32,525 bases of DNA from Deltaproteobacteria bacterium (GTDB lineage: Bacteria; Myxococcota_A; Polyangia; Polyangiales; Polyangiaceae). Where the stretch lies: the NCBI GenBank assembly GCA_016218915.1, contig JACRCQ010000017.1, positions 1 to 32,525 of the forward strand. The letters are read 5' to 3'. Below, one piece after another: positions 25,323 through 32,525 of the stretch. The first letter of the stretch is position 1. The number at the start of each line of letters is the position of its first letter. The notes beneath the pieces were generated by a model. It saw only the letters and a program-made list of their open reading frames with translations. It was not told the origin of the DNA and did no database searches. The position numbers and the translations under genes were made by a program.

Positions 25323-26324
25323 TCAATCCCCGACGACTCTGCGCTTCACCCAGCCGATGCCGCCGCGGTTGTCGTGCACGACCGCATAGACATAGGCGAC
25401 CTCCCCAGGTCCTGGGGGCGTGTACTTCACGCCGAGATCCTCGTTCCACCCTTTGGTCGCATCGTTGACCAGGCGCGCGGACTTCGCCGGTTTGCCGCCG
25501 CTCGCGTAGTAGTCGACCCACACCATCTCCGTGAGCTGGGTGCCGTCCGGATTGACCGCTCCTGGGTCGATCTCCGCACTCGCCTTGTCGATGATCGGCT
25601 TGATGTTCACGTCCGGGCAGTCGTCCGGGCGACACCCCCGCAGATGCGTGTCCGGGATCGGCTCGGTCTCCGGATAGGATTTTCCGTCGATCTCGAAGCC
25701 GGTCACGATCGGATTCTGGTTCGTGCGATTCTCGTACGAATACAGGTTCACGTAACCCGGCACGAAGTCGTCCGCCCCCAACGCCTTGCCGTTCTCGTCG
25801 TAGCACCCGAGCGGGATCGCGGAGGACCCCACCTCCTCGGTGGGCTTGATCTGCCCCGCGCACACGGCGAAGAACACGAATAGGGTGCCGTAGGGCTCCA
25901 CGCCCTCGCGCGGCGGGCGACGCGACACGATGTCAGCCGGCACGTCGATGTCGAACGAGTTGCCCGTGCCGATGAACTTCAAGGCCTCGGGCGAAGGTTG
26001 CCCTCCTGCGCCGAACAGCTTTCCGAGCTCCGGGTAGCAGGAGTAGTACAGATCGCCGATCGGATCGAAGCATCCACCGATCCAGAGGATCTGGATGTTC
26101 TTGCGCGGCTGGTCCGCAGGCGATGCCCCGTCGTGCCAGAGCATCTCGAGGTGAACCTTGCTGCCCGGCTTGGGGTAGGGATTGTCGGCGCGCACGGCCA
26201 GGACGCGCAGGGTGGTCAGCTTGCTGGAGGGTTCGAAGTCGGGCTCACACGCCCCGACGACCGATCCGAAGATCATGCAACCCGTGCACAGCGCCAGACC
26301 TCGAAAGAAGGACTCAGCTCTCAT
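25323..26324 (-). CDS. Lipoprotein partner of the TonB-dependent receptor
   Basis: 333 aa. The signal peptide ends in VGAC, with C26 as lipid site, followed by EPDFEPSS. The body begins with an Ig-like strand pattern (LTTLRVLAVRADNPYPKPG), then mixed beta structure with several cysteines (IGGCFDPIGDLYYSC; RGCRPDDCPD). The gene begins two bases after the receptor stop, so the two are co-translated. Receptor-lipoprotein pairs of this kind usually work as a surface-binding and uptake unit; the ligand is unknown. I know similar proteins only as hypothetical lipoproteins of myxobacteria. Confidence 0.75.
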   Translation of the reverse strand: MRAESFFRGLALCTGCMIFGSVVGACEPDFEPSSKLTTLRVLAVRADNPYPKPGSKVHLEMLWHDGASPADQPRKNIQILWIGGCFDPIGDLYYSCYPELGKLFGAGGQPSPEALKFIGTGNSFDIDVPADIVSRRPPREGVEPYGTLFVFFAVCAGQIKPTEEVGSSAIPLGCYDENGKALGADDFVPGYVNLYSYENRTNQNPIVTGFEIDGKSYPETEPIPDTHLRGCRPDDCPDVNIKPIIDKASAEIDPGAVNPDGTQLTEMVWVDYYASGGKPAKSARLVNDATKGWNEDLGVKYTPPGPGEVAYVYAVVHDNRGGIGWVKRRVVGD

Positions 26325-26326
26325 GT

Positions 26327-29020
26327 TCAGAATTCTCCCCGCACGCCCAGGCTGGGGATGATGGGTAGGCCCGTGATCTTCGTCCGTTGGGTGTAGTTGT
26401 AGTTGTAATTATAGTCTTCCACGTTCTGCGCCCAATAGACATTCTGCACGTCGAGGTAGGTGGACAGCTTCCAGGTACCGTAATCCCAGCGCTTGTCCAC
26501 GCGAAGGTCGAGCTGGTTGAACATGGGAAGCCGCTCGTTCTTCGTTTCCGAGGCGCGAATCTCGACGTACGAGCCGGAGTTGGCGTTGTACAGCGAGCCC
26601 ACGATCGGCGTGACCGCATTGCCCGTCACCAGCCGGAAGCGCGCCCCGAACTCCCATCCGCGCCCCAGCCGGTAGCTGCCCAGCACGGTCAGGATGTGCG
26701 TCTGATCCCACATGAACAGCGCCAAGGGCTCATCCGGCATCGGCCTGCGCATGCTGCGCGACAGCGTGTACGCAAGCCACCCGAAGAACCGCGAGTCCGG
26801 CTTGTACTTGATCAGCGTCTCGGTCCCCACCACGTAGCCTGAGCCGAGGTTCGCGTAGCTGAACCCCCCCGTCTCGTCCGGTGTGCGCGACACGAGCTGA
26901 TCCAGATCCTTGTAGAACCCTTCGAACGACACCTCGATCTGACGCGTCAGATCCTGCTCGAAGCCGAGCGCGTAGTGGATCGCCCGGTTGGAGTGGATCG
27001 TGCGCGAGCCGAACGGCGGAAACGTCTCGCTGACCTGCGGCGGCGCATGGTACACGCCCACCCCGCCCTTGAGCGTCGTGCGCGGAAACCCTTCGATCAG
27101 CGCGTATCTCGCGTTGAACCTCGGGCTCACGTCCCAGACGTTGACCATGCTCGCGTAGTCGACGCGGATGCCCGGCACGAGCTTCAGCCGCCGGTACGGG
27201 ACCATCTCGAGCTCGGCATAGGCACCAGGACGATAGATCGAGTTGGAAGCGATCAGCCGCAGCGGCGGCCTGGTGGCGAACGGGCCTGCAGAGGGCTCCC
27301 CCGGACGCGGTGGCTGCGGCGCGCGCACGTCGGCATCGGCGTTGCTGTAGAACATGTCCAGGCCCACGTGCGCCGTCGCCCCGTGTCCCAACCTGGCCGT
27401 CAGCTCCGTACGGTTCGTGAGCGGGTAGCTCTGCGTGTTGAAGAACAACGCGCCCAGCCCCACCTCGATCGTGTTCTTTCCGTACGCCGTGACCGAGCTG
27501 AGGCTCACGTCGTCGGATAGATCGTTCTGGTAGCGCGCCATCAACCGCAAGAACCCCGTGTGCGCCTTCAGGTTGCCGGTCAGCACCGGATCCACGTCCG
27601 CCGTGTCCTTCACCAGCAGCTCGAGCCGATCGTCAGAACCCAGGAACGACACCCGGAAGCTCGATCGCGGCGATGGCTTCGTCTCCGCATACAGCTGCCA
27701 GTCGTAGTACACCGGCGCCGCAGACACGCTCGTCCCCAGGCTCGTCAGCACAGGCTTGAGCCAGGTGTCCACCCAGCTTCGACGAAAGGCTGCTGCGAAG
27801 TTCCACCCCTTCACGAACGGCACAGGACCTTCGAGCAGCGCACGACCGTCGATCAGGTCGAACTGCCCCATCCCGTGGTACTTGCCGTCGCTCTTCGGGG
27901 ACCTCAACCCGACATCCACCACGCCGCCCGTGACCCGCCCGAACTGCGCGCTGAAGTTTCCCGGATAGAAGTCGATCTTCTCGAGCAGCTCCGTGGGCAC
28001 CGCAGAGGACAGACCCCCGAAGTGGTAGATCAGCGGGATCGACGTGCCGTCCACGAACACCGCAGTGTCGTTGGGCGCTGAGCCGCGCACGATCAGCAGC
28101 CCCGCAAATCCAGGCGGACGTGCCACGCCCGGCAGGTTCTGCAGGGAGCGAAGCGCGTCGCCGTTGGTGCCTGGTATGCGCTCGATCTCTCGTCGCTCCA
28201 GGGTCCGGCGCGTCACCTCGCGCGGTGGACGCGTGCCTCGAATGACCACCTGCAGCTCGCCCTCGGGCACGAGACGATAGACGACCTCGGTAGCTTCGCC
28301 CCGGGCGACGTTCTCCTGCACCTCGAGCTTCTGGTATCCAGGCGCCTGCACCAGCACGGTGTACTGCCCAGGAGGCAGATCGATCAGCGACCACGCACCG
28401 TCCTCGCCCGTGCGCGCTGTCTTCTCCTGCCCGTTGACGTCGCGCACGATCACGTTCGCACCCGCGATCGGCACGTCCGTGCCTGCCCGCACCGCGCCCG
28501 ACAAGGTCGTGGTCGGCACAGGCGGCCCCCCGGCCCCCTTGTCCGATGCACCTGGGTCCTTGACCTTGACCGCGAGCGTGAAGCTGTAGCGATACAGGAT
28601 GCGCGCAGCCACAGCCTTGCCGTTGCGCAACGCCGGCGCGAAGGTGAACTGCTTCGCAGCCTCGGCCGCCGCTTCGTCGAACCCGTGCCCCGCAGGGTTC
28701 ACCACCGTCGCACCCGTGACCTTGCCTTCAGCGTCGATGTCGAGCTGGAGCACGACGTTGCCTTCGAGCCCCTGCTTTTCGGCGTCGGCAGGATAGGTCG
28801 CGCTCACGAACTGCTTGAGCTGAGGTGGGATCACCTGCGGGCCCGGGGCCGGCTTGTCCGGAGTCTTGTCAGGAGCCACGGCTGCGCCCGAGCCGCCGCG
28901 CGGCACCGCCCCCTGCGCCAATGCGCGAGCGCCGAAGCACGACACGGCAGCGCCGATCGCCACAGCCAGCGCAAAGCGCCTGCGCTTCGGATCACGACGT
29001 GGACAGGGATCGGGGAGCAT
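26327..29020 (-). CDS. TonB-dependent receptor with N-terminal TonB_C and carboxypeptidase-regulatory-like domains
   Basis: 897 aa, outer-membrane barrel. The signal peptide ends in ARALA-Q (about 36). Next is a TonB C-terminal-like domain (about 65-150; YPADAEKQGLEGNVVLQL, then FDEAAAEAAKQFTFAPA). A CarboxypepD_reg-like beta domain follows (about 172-250; GAWSLIDLPPGQYTVLV). A TonB-box-like stretch ELQVVIRG lies near 255. The plug includes LRSLQNLPGVARPPGFAG and VRGSAPNDTAVFVDG. A long beta barrel ends in GVRGEF, with a terminal Phe as expected for BAM insertion. It should import a ligand with TonB energy. The fused TonB_C is unusual and is treated in findings. The ATG at 29020 sits right after an RNA hairpin that covers the ribosome-binding site. 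Confidence 0.85.
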   Translation of the reverse strand: MLPDPCPRRDPKRRRFALAVAIGAAVSCFGARALAQGAVPRGGSGAAVAPDKTPDKPAPGPQVIPPQLKQFVSATYPADAEKQGLEGNVVLQLDIDAEGKVTGATVVNPAGHGFDEAAAEAAKQFTFAPALRNGKAVAARILYRYSFTLAVKVKDPGASDKGAGGPPVPTTTLSGAVRAGTDVPIAGANVIVRDVNGQEKTARTGEDGAWSLIDLPPGQYTVLVQAPGYQKLEVQENVARGEATEVVYRLVPEGELQVVIRGTRPPREVTRRTLERREIERIPGTNGDALRSLQNLPGVARPPGFAGLLIVRGSAPNDTAVFVDGTSIPLIYHFGGLSSAVPTELLEKIDFYPGNFSAQFGRVTGGVVDVGLRSPKSDGKYHGMGQFDLIDGRALLEGPVPFVKGWNFAAAFRRSWVDTWLKPVLTSLGTSVSAAPVYYDWQLYAETKPSPRSSFRVSFLGSDDRLELLVKDTADVDPVLTGNLKAHTGFLRLMARYQNDLSDDVSLSSVTAYGKNTIEVGLGALFFNTQSYPLTNRTELTARLGHGATAHVGLDMFYSNADADVRAPQPPRPGEPSAGPFATRPPLRLIASNSIYRPGAYAELEMVPYRRLKLVPGIRVDYASMVNVWDVSPRFNARYALIEGFPRTTLKGGVGVYHAPPQVSETFPPFGSRTIHSNRAIHYALGFEQDLTRQIEVSFEGFYKDLDQLVSRTPDETGGFSYANLGSGYVVGTETLIKYKPDSRFFGWLAYTLSRSMRRPMPDEPLALFMWDQTHILTVLGSYRLGRGWEFGARFRLVTGNAVTPIVGSLYNANSGSYVEIRASETKNERLPMFNQLDLRVDKRWDYGTWKLSTYLDVQNVYWAQNVEDYNYNYNYTQRTKITGLPIIPSLGVRGEF

Positions 29021-29025
29021 CCGGG

Positions 29026-29045
29026 ACTCCCGCTATACCGGGAGT
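29026..29045 (-). promoter_or_regulatory. Leader hairpin covering the receptor's ribosome-binding site
   Basis: A perfect 7-base stem ACTCCCG-ctatac-CGGGAGT lies 5 bases before the receptor ATG. On the mRNA the proximal arm contains the GGGAG Shine-Dalgarno sequence. Bases just inside the gene (CTCCC) could pair with the same GGGAG, giving an alternative fold. Confidence 0.45.
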
Positions 29046-29057
29046 GTTCGCCCGACG

Positions 29058-29079
29058 CCAGCCCACGCGTTGCGGCTGG
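29058..29079 (-). terminator. Hairpin between the unknown lipoprotein and the receptor gene
   Basis: CCAGCC-10 bases-GGCTGG starts about 35 bases after the stop of the gene at 29114. There is no T-run. It may separate the two transcripts. Confidence 0.3.
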
Positions 29080-29113
29080 GCAGCCCGCCCGGATCGCACC
29101 CGTCTCGCGCGAG

Positions 29114-30322
29114 CTAGGGCCACCAATCCTCGAACGCGCGCAGCCTCTGCGCAAGCGTAGCGGCCGTGTATTGCGGCAGGTCGGTGACCCTTCCGAACGT
29201 GTAGGTCCCCACGCCCGCGATGCCATTCGTGCAGGAGCCCGCGTGCAGGGCCGCGAACTCCCTGTACAGCATGCCCGAGCTGTCCGAGGCGAGATCCGTG
29301 TTCGGACGATCGAGGTAGATGTACTCGCCGTTGCCGCCGGGATCGTAGTTGTCGATGCCCAGCACGATTCCGAGCTTGGACTTCACGCCCGCTGCCAGGG
29401 CCACCGTCTTGGTGCACTGCGGGTTGAAGAACGTATTCTGCAATGTCGCCGTCGAGTGCTCCGCGCTCGAGAACAGATACCGCTCGAGCATGATTCCGCG
29501 CCCCTTGGCCGCGATCGTCTTCACCATGTTCGGATACGCGGTCGTGATGTCGCCGATCCCGCCGCTCGACCAGTACCCGATGAACCTTCCTTCGTAGGGC
29601 GGAGGCAGCGCGTTCATCATCGCGATCAGCATCTGCCCCTCTGCCGTCCCGTCGTGGAATCCCTGGTTCGAGTCGCGAAACTCGTCGAACGCCACGTAGT
29701 CCCACCCCTGATCGATCTTGGCCTTGAACCATGCGACCGGATCGGCTCCGAGCTCGGCGAGCGCATCGTCCCTGAAGAGCTTGTAGGCCCAGCGTCCCCC
29801 CTTGGCGCGCCAGTACTTGAACGTCGCGTCCTCGGTGCCGCACGGCACGACCGAGCGGGTCGTCATGACGTTGTCACCCTTGCCCGCGAGCGCGTCCATG
29901 ATCGGCTGCGAGGGCACGCCGACGTAGTGAACGAAGAGCGAGCCGGTCCCCACCGGGTTGATGGGGTAGCTGCACGCAGGAGGATTGCAGCAGTGATCGC
30001 AATCCGCAGTCTGCTGACCCACGCCGCCGCAAGCGCCGTTGCCGTTCACCTCGCAGAGCGTTCCACCGATCGCGCCGCAGGTAGGCAGCGGGTTGCCCGT
30101 TCCAGCGCTTCCCGCTGATGCATCCGCGCCCGCAGCCCCGGCTGGGCCTGCTCCGCCAACACCCTGCCCGGAGGCTCCCGCATCGTGCCCTGCGTCAGGC
30201 CGCGCACTGCCAGCAGCTCCACCTGCGATCACGGATGGGTCAGCCGCATCGTCGCCACCGCACGCAGATGCCAGGCCGAGCAGGGTTGCGAGCACCGCGA
30301 CGAAACGGCGAGAGGTCATCAT
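29114..30322 (-). CDS. Large lipoprotein, unknown, possibly TIM-barrel-like
   Basis: 402 aa from the ATG at 30322; a second ATG at 30319 is equivalent. The lipobox ASAC puts the lipid Cys at 21. An Ala/Gly-rich linker follows (about 25-80), then a Cys-rich patch (PTCGAIGGTLC; CDHCCNPPAC). The C-terminal 260 residues alternate strand-like and helix-like segments: WDYVAFDEFRDS, RFIGYWSSGG, GIMLERYLFSS and LGIVLGIDNYDPGGN. The acidic DEFRD and GIDNYD at strand ends look like a glycosidase-type barrel, but I cannot name a family and claim no activity. AAGGGA lies nine bases upstream of the ATG. The ORF extends further upstream out of homology, overlapping the neighbour, and is rejected. Confidence 0.65.
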   Translation of the reverse strand: MMTSRRFVAVLATLLGLASACGGDDAADPSVIAGGAAGSARPDAGHDAGASGQGVGGAGPAGAAGADASAGSAGTGNPLPTCGAIGGTLCEVNGNGACGGVGQQTADCDHCCNPPACSYPINPVGTGSLFVHYVGVPSQPIMDALAGKGDNVMTTRSVVPCGTEDATFKYWRAKGGRWAYKLFRDDALAELGADPVAWFKAKIDQGWDYVAFDEFRDSNQGFHDGTAEGQMLIAMMNALPPPYEGRFIGYWSSGGIGDITTAYPNMVKTIAAKGRGIMLERYLFSSAEHSTATLQNTFFNPQCTKTVALAAGVKSKLGIVLGIDNYDPGGNGEYIYLDRPNTDLASDSSGMLYREFAALHAGSCTNGIAGVGTYTFGRVTDLPQYTAATLAQRLRAFEDWWP

Positions 30323-30380
30323 GTTCGATGATCCCTTGTCCACCAGGAGTTCGCAATCGGTTCGTGAGCCGGCCGCTCGC

Positions 30381-32030
30381 TCAGGGGTGCGTGTAGACGA
30401 TCGTTCCGCCGCGCGGCTGGAGATACCCGTGCCAACCCTCGGGCACCTGCGGGTCGGTCCACGCGAACAGCCACGACGCGTCCTGCGGCGCAAGGTTCAC
30501 GCAGCCGTGCGATCGCGGCGTGCCGAACTCCTCGTGCCAGTACGCCGCGTGAAGCGCATATCCCTCTGTGAAGTACTGCACGTACGGGACGTCCCGAAGG
30601 TCGAACTCGTCGCCCACGTCGTCGCCATCCATCGTCGCAGCCACGTGCTTGGTGTGCACCTGGAACACGCCCTGCACTGTCGAATGCGTCTTCTCCGGGT
30701 CGCCAAGCCCGTCGACCCCGGTCGATACCAGTGTCGCGTACACCGGCCGCGTCCCCTCGAACGCAACCAGCGTCTGACGCAGGATCGAAACGTCGATCCA
30801 CCGCTTGCCAGCCGTGGCCCAGCCCGGCACGTTGCTCATGCGCGGCACCACGACCACATTGTCCTTCTCGCGGATCCACGTGCCGTCGCGTGCCTCCAGG
30901 TAGACATCACCGCCCAGCCGCGCCTTGCGACCGGACAGCGACATCCCTTCCCGGTACGACACAGGCCCTGCATCCGACAGCGCGTGGGTGGTTGGATCGA
31001 TCCTGTAGCGACGCGCGTACTTCGACCGCACGAACGCCGCGGGCAAGCCGTCTTCACCTTCAAACGCGATGCCTTTGAACGCTGAGGGCTTCAGGATGCG
31101 CGTCCGATCGAGCGGGATCACGTTCATGTCCGTGGTCAGCCCAAAGGGTCGGCCGTTCCAGTCGAATGCCTGCAACAGGGCAAAGCCGGAGCGCGGCACA
31201 GGACGCGACGAGTACAGGGATTCCCGCGAGTGCTTCGCACCACTGATGGTCGGCGCCGGGTCGCCGTAGAGCAGCGCGCCCGGGATCGGACCGAGCTCGA
31301 TTCCTTCGATCGGCTTGCTCCGCGCCTGCTTGAGGTGCGAGGCGAGATCGGACTCGACGGCTTTCTGCTCCTGCTCCGAGGGAAGGCGCAGATACAGCGG
31401 CGGCGGCGGATTGCGCGACATCACGTAGTCGTAGGGCAACCCGCGCGATCGGTCCGGCCGGTGCGCCGCCGCATCCAGCACCGCATGGGACGCGTCGAGG
31501 GTCGCCGAGTTGCCCACGCATGCGTAGCCGCGCGGAACCAGGCGATACCACCCCTTGTCGCAGCCAGCATATCCCGCAGGCTTTTCAGCGCGCTGCACGA
31601 CCGCACCGGCGCGCAGGTATCCGAGCTTGCGCGAATGCCAGCTCGGCTTGGTGAAGATCCAGGTCTCCTTGACGATCGCGCCAAGGGTCGGGCCTTCGAT
31701 CACGCTCGCCTTCGAGGATGTGTCCGGCGCCTTGAGATCAGGCTCGGGATCGTTGTCGTCCGCCGACGCCAGCGGCTCCTGCGGCTCCTGCAAGGATGCG
31801 ACTGGCTCCGCAGCCTCCGCGGTCACAGGCGGCAGCGCGGTCATTCCCTCTGCCAGGGCTTGTGGCGCTGAGGGCGCTGAGGGCGCTGCGACGCTGCGCG
31901 CGCTTGCAACTGCTTCAGGGATGTGCGGCCAGTGATTCGAAGCATCGATCTGACCGAGGGCGGGACAACTCAGGCCCGCAGCCGAGCAGACGAGGACGAG
32001 GCTGGCAGCTCCCCAGCTACGGCGAGCCAT
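30381..32030 (-). CDS. L,D-transpeptidase (YkuD domain) with SH3-like domain
   Basis: 549 aa from the ATG at 32030; GTG at 32036 is possible. The secretion signal is ambiguous: GLSC could be a weak lipobox, or cleavage may be at ALG-Q. After a Pro/Ala-rich spacer comes a bacterial-SH3-like segment ([20 protein letters not shown] ... [16 protein letters not shown]). The C-terminal YkuD domain has H494, H508 and the catalytic C510 in SHGCVNL. The enzyme forms 3-3 peptidoglycan cross-links or attaches proteins to the wall, in the periplasm. At 549 aa it is longer than most YkuD enzymes, with a middle region (about 190-380) of unknown role. Repeat arrays lie just upstream. Confidence 0.85.
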   Translation of the reverse strand: MARRSWGAASLVLVCSAAGLSCPALGQIDASNHWPHIPEAVASARSVAAPSAPSAPQALAEGMTALPPVTAEAAEPVASLQEPQEPLASADDNDPEPDLKAPDTSSKASVIEGPTLGAIVKETWIFTKPSWHSRKLGYLRAGAVVQRAEKPAGYAGCDKGWYRLVPRGYACVGNSATLDASHAVLDAAAHRPDRSRGLPYDYVMSRNPPPPLYLRLPSEQEQKAVESDLASHLKQARSKPIEGIELGPIPGALLYGDPAPTISGAKHSRESLYSSRPVPRSGFALLQAFDWNGRPFGLTTDMNVIPLDRTRILKPSAFKGIAFEGEDGLPAAFVRSKYARRYRIDPTTHALSDAGPVSYREGMSLSGRKARLGGDVYLEARDGTWIREKDNVVVVPRMSNVPGWATAGKRWIDVSILRQTLVAFEGTRPVYATLVSTGVDGLGDPEKTHSTVQGVFQVHTKHVAATMDGDDVGDEFDLRDVPYVQYFTEGYALHAAYWHEEFGTPRSHGCVNLAPQDASWLFAWTDPQVPEGWHGYLQPRGGTIVYTHP

Positions 32031-32084
32031 GGCCACGGGACTAGCGGAGGCGAAGACGCATGGCCAACTCCCGTGCCTACAAGA

Positions 32085-32229
32085 GGAACTAGGAACCGGG
32101 AACTGGGAACTGGGAACTGGGAACCGGGAACTGGGAACTGGGAACCGGGAACTGGGAACTGGGAACTGGGAACCGGGAACCGAGAACTAGGAACTAGGAA
32201 CCGGGGACCAGGAACCGGGAACTGGGAAC
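32085..32229. repeat. Heptamer tandem array with G-quadruplex-type spacing
   Basis: Twenty in-phase seven-base units (mostly GGAACTG or GGAACCG, also GGAACTA), with a partial unit at the end. Bases 32098-32177 contain twelve GGG runs, each separated by AACT or AACC. The region 32031-32525 contains no supported gene. Confidence 0.92.
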
Positions 32230-32230
32230 G

Positions 32231-32302
32231 CGAATGCGAATGCGAATGCGAATGCGAATGCGAATGCGAATGCGAATGCGAATGCGAATGCGAATGCGAA
32301 TG
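32231..32302. repeat. Hexanucleotide tandem array, 12 units of CGAATG
   Basis: Twelve perfect six-base units directly following the heptamer array. No variants. It lies about 200 bases upstream of the L,D-transpeptidase start. Short frames crossing it (Glu-Cys or His-Ser repeats) are not genes. Confidence 0.93.
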
Positions 32303-32337
32303 CCGGAAACCCGGGTCACCTCCCACCATTGAACGAA

Positions 32338-32473
32338 GCCGCTTCGCGGCGGGGGTCTTGCCGTAGTCGGCGTTGAGGGATCGGGCGTGTTTGGGTGGCG
32401 GGGGCTGTGCACCCCCGCGCCCCGCACGCGGCAGGGCCGCGGGCCAGCGTGCAGCTGGCGTGTGCTGAACACG
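32338..32473. other. Cluster of five short perfect stem-loops
   Basis: The stems are GCCGC-ttc-GCGGC (32338-32350), GCGGGGG-7-CCCCCGC (32398-32418), GCGGC-agg-GCCGC (32428-32440), GCCAGC-5-GCTGGC (32443-32459) and CGTGT-5-ACACG (32459-32473). The last four are nearly back to back. There is no reading frame of interest here. It could be a structured RNA, a transcript end from a gene beyond the window, or a palindromic intergenic element. Confidence 0.5.
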
Positions 32474-32525
32474 TGGTCATCAAGACTCGTGCAAGCGTAG
32501 GCGGCAGCCTCCCTGGTCGGGCGAT

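Noticed and set aside
32085..32302. Possible CRISPR array
   Set aside because: Units are 6-7 bases, directly contiguous, with no spacers and no cas genes nearby.
31923..32366. Glu-Cys-repeat protein (plus strand)
   Set aside because: It is only the translation of simple repeats, with no ribosome-binding site or non-repeat domain.

Overview
The window is GC-rich and gene-dense. It looks like a chromosomal segment from a myxobacterium-like deltaproteobacterium (Myxococcota). The clues are a MYXO-CTERM-type sorting tail on a broken gene (15858-15972), an AgmX/PglI-type C-terminal domain, many Pro/Gly/Ala-rich lipoproteins, a TonB_C-TonB-dependent receptor fusion, and frequent GTG/TTG starts. 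All assignments come from reading the sequence and its translations; no database search was run.

Layout. (1) 192-6924, minus strand: a compact seven-gene operon, hdrC-hdrB-hdrA-flxD-flxC-flxB-flxA. It encodes a soluble HdrABC-FlxABCD complex, expected to couple NADH to ferredoxin and a thiol/disulfide carrier by flavin-based electron bifurcation. A promoter and a palindrome precede it. (2) 7121-10436, minus: a tightly overlapping trio, MFS transporter - small lipoprotein - POT-like transporter. (3) 10544-17392: a membrane-anchored beta-propeller protein divergent from a DUF5765-like membrane protein, an NADP/F420-type reductase, a rhomboid protease, an unknown coiled-coil membrane protein, a MYXO-CTERM beta-helix pseudogene, an AgmX/PglI-domain protein and a VapBC-like pair. 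(4) 17401-24051, minus: an ABC tripartite efflux operon (ATPase, TolC-like, MacA-like, two MacB-like permeases), preceded by a secreted alpha/beta hydrolase. (5) 24082-32030, minus: cell-surface genes. These are a Gly-rich lipoprotein with two 14-cysteine domains in identical register, a TonB-dependent receptor with its lipoprotein, a large unknown lipoprotein and an L,D-transpeptidase. (6) 32037-32525: a repeat-rich non-coding tail with a G-quadruplex-type heptamer array, a hexamer array and five small stem-loops.

How the parts fit. Region 1 is the only clear energy-metabolism block and implies anaerobic or redox-flexible life. Regions 2, 4 and 5 serve the envelope: solute import, export, outer-membrane uptake and wall cross-linking. 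The most notable signals are the complete Hdr-Flx operon in a genome carrying myxobacterial-type signatures, the duplicated 14-Cys domain, the TonB_C-receptor fusion with a Shine-Dalgarno-masking hairpin, the transporter-lipoprotein-transporter operon, and short tandem-repeat arrays placed at gene junctions.
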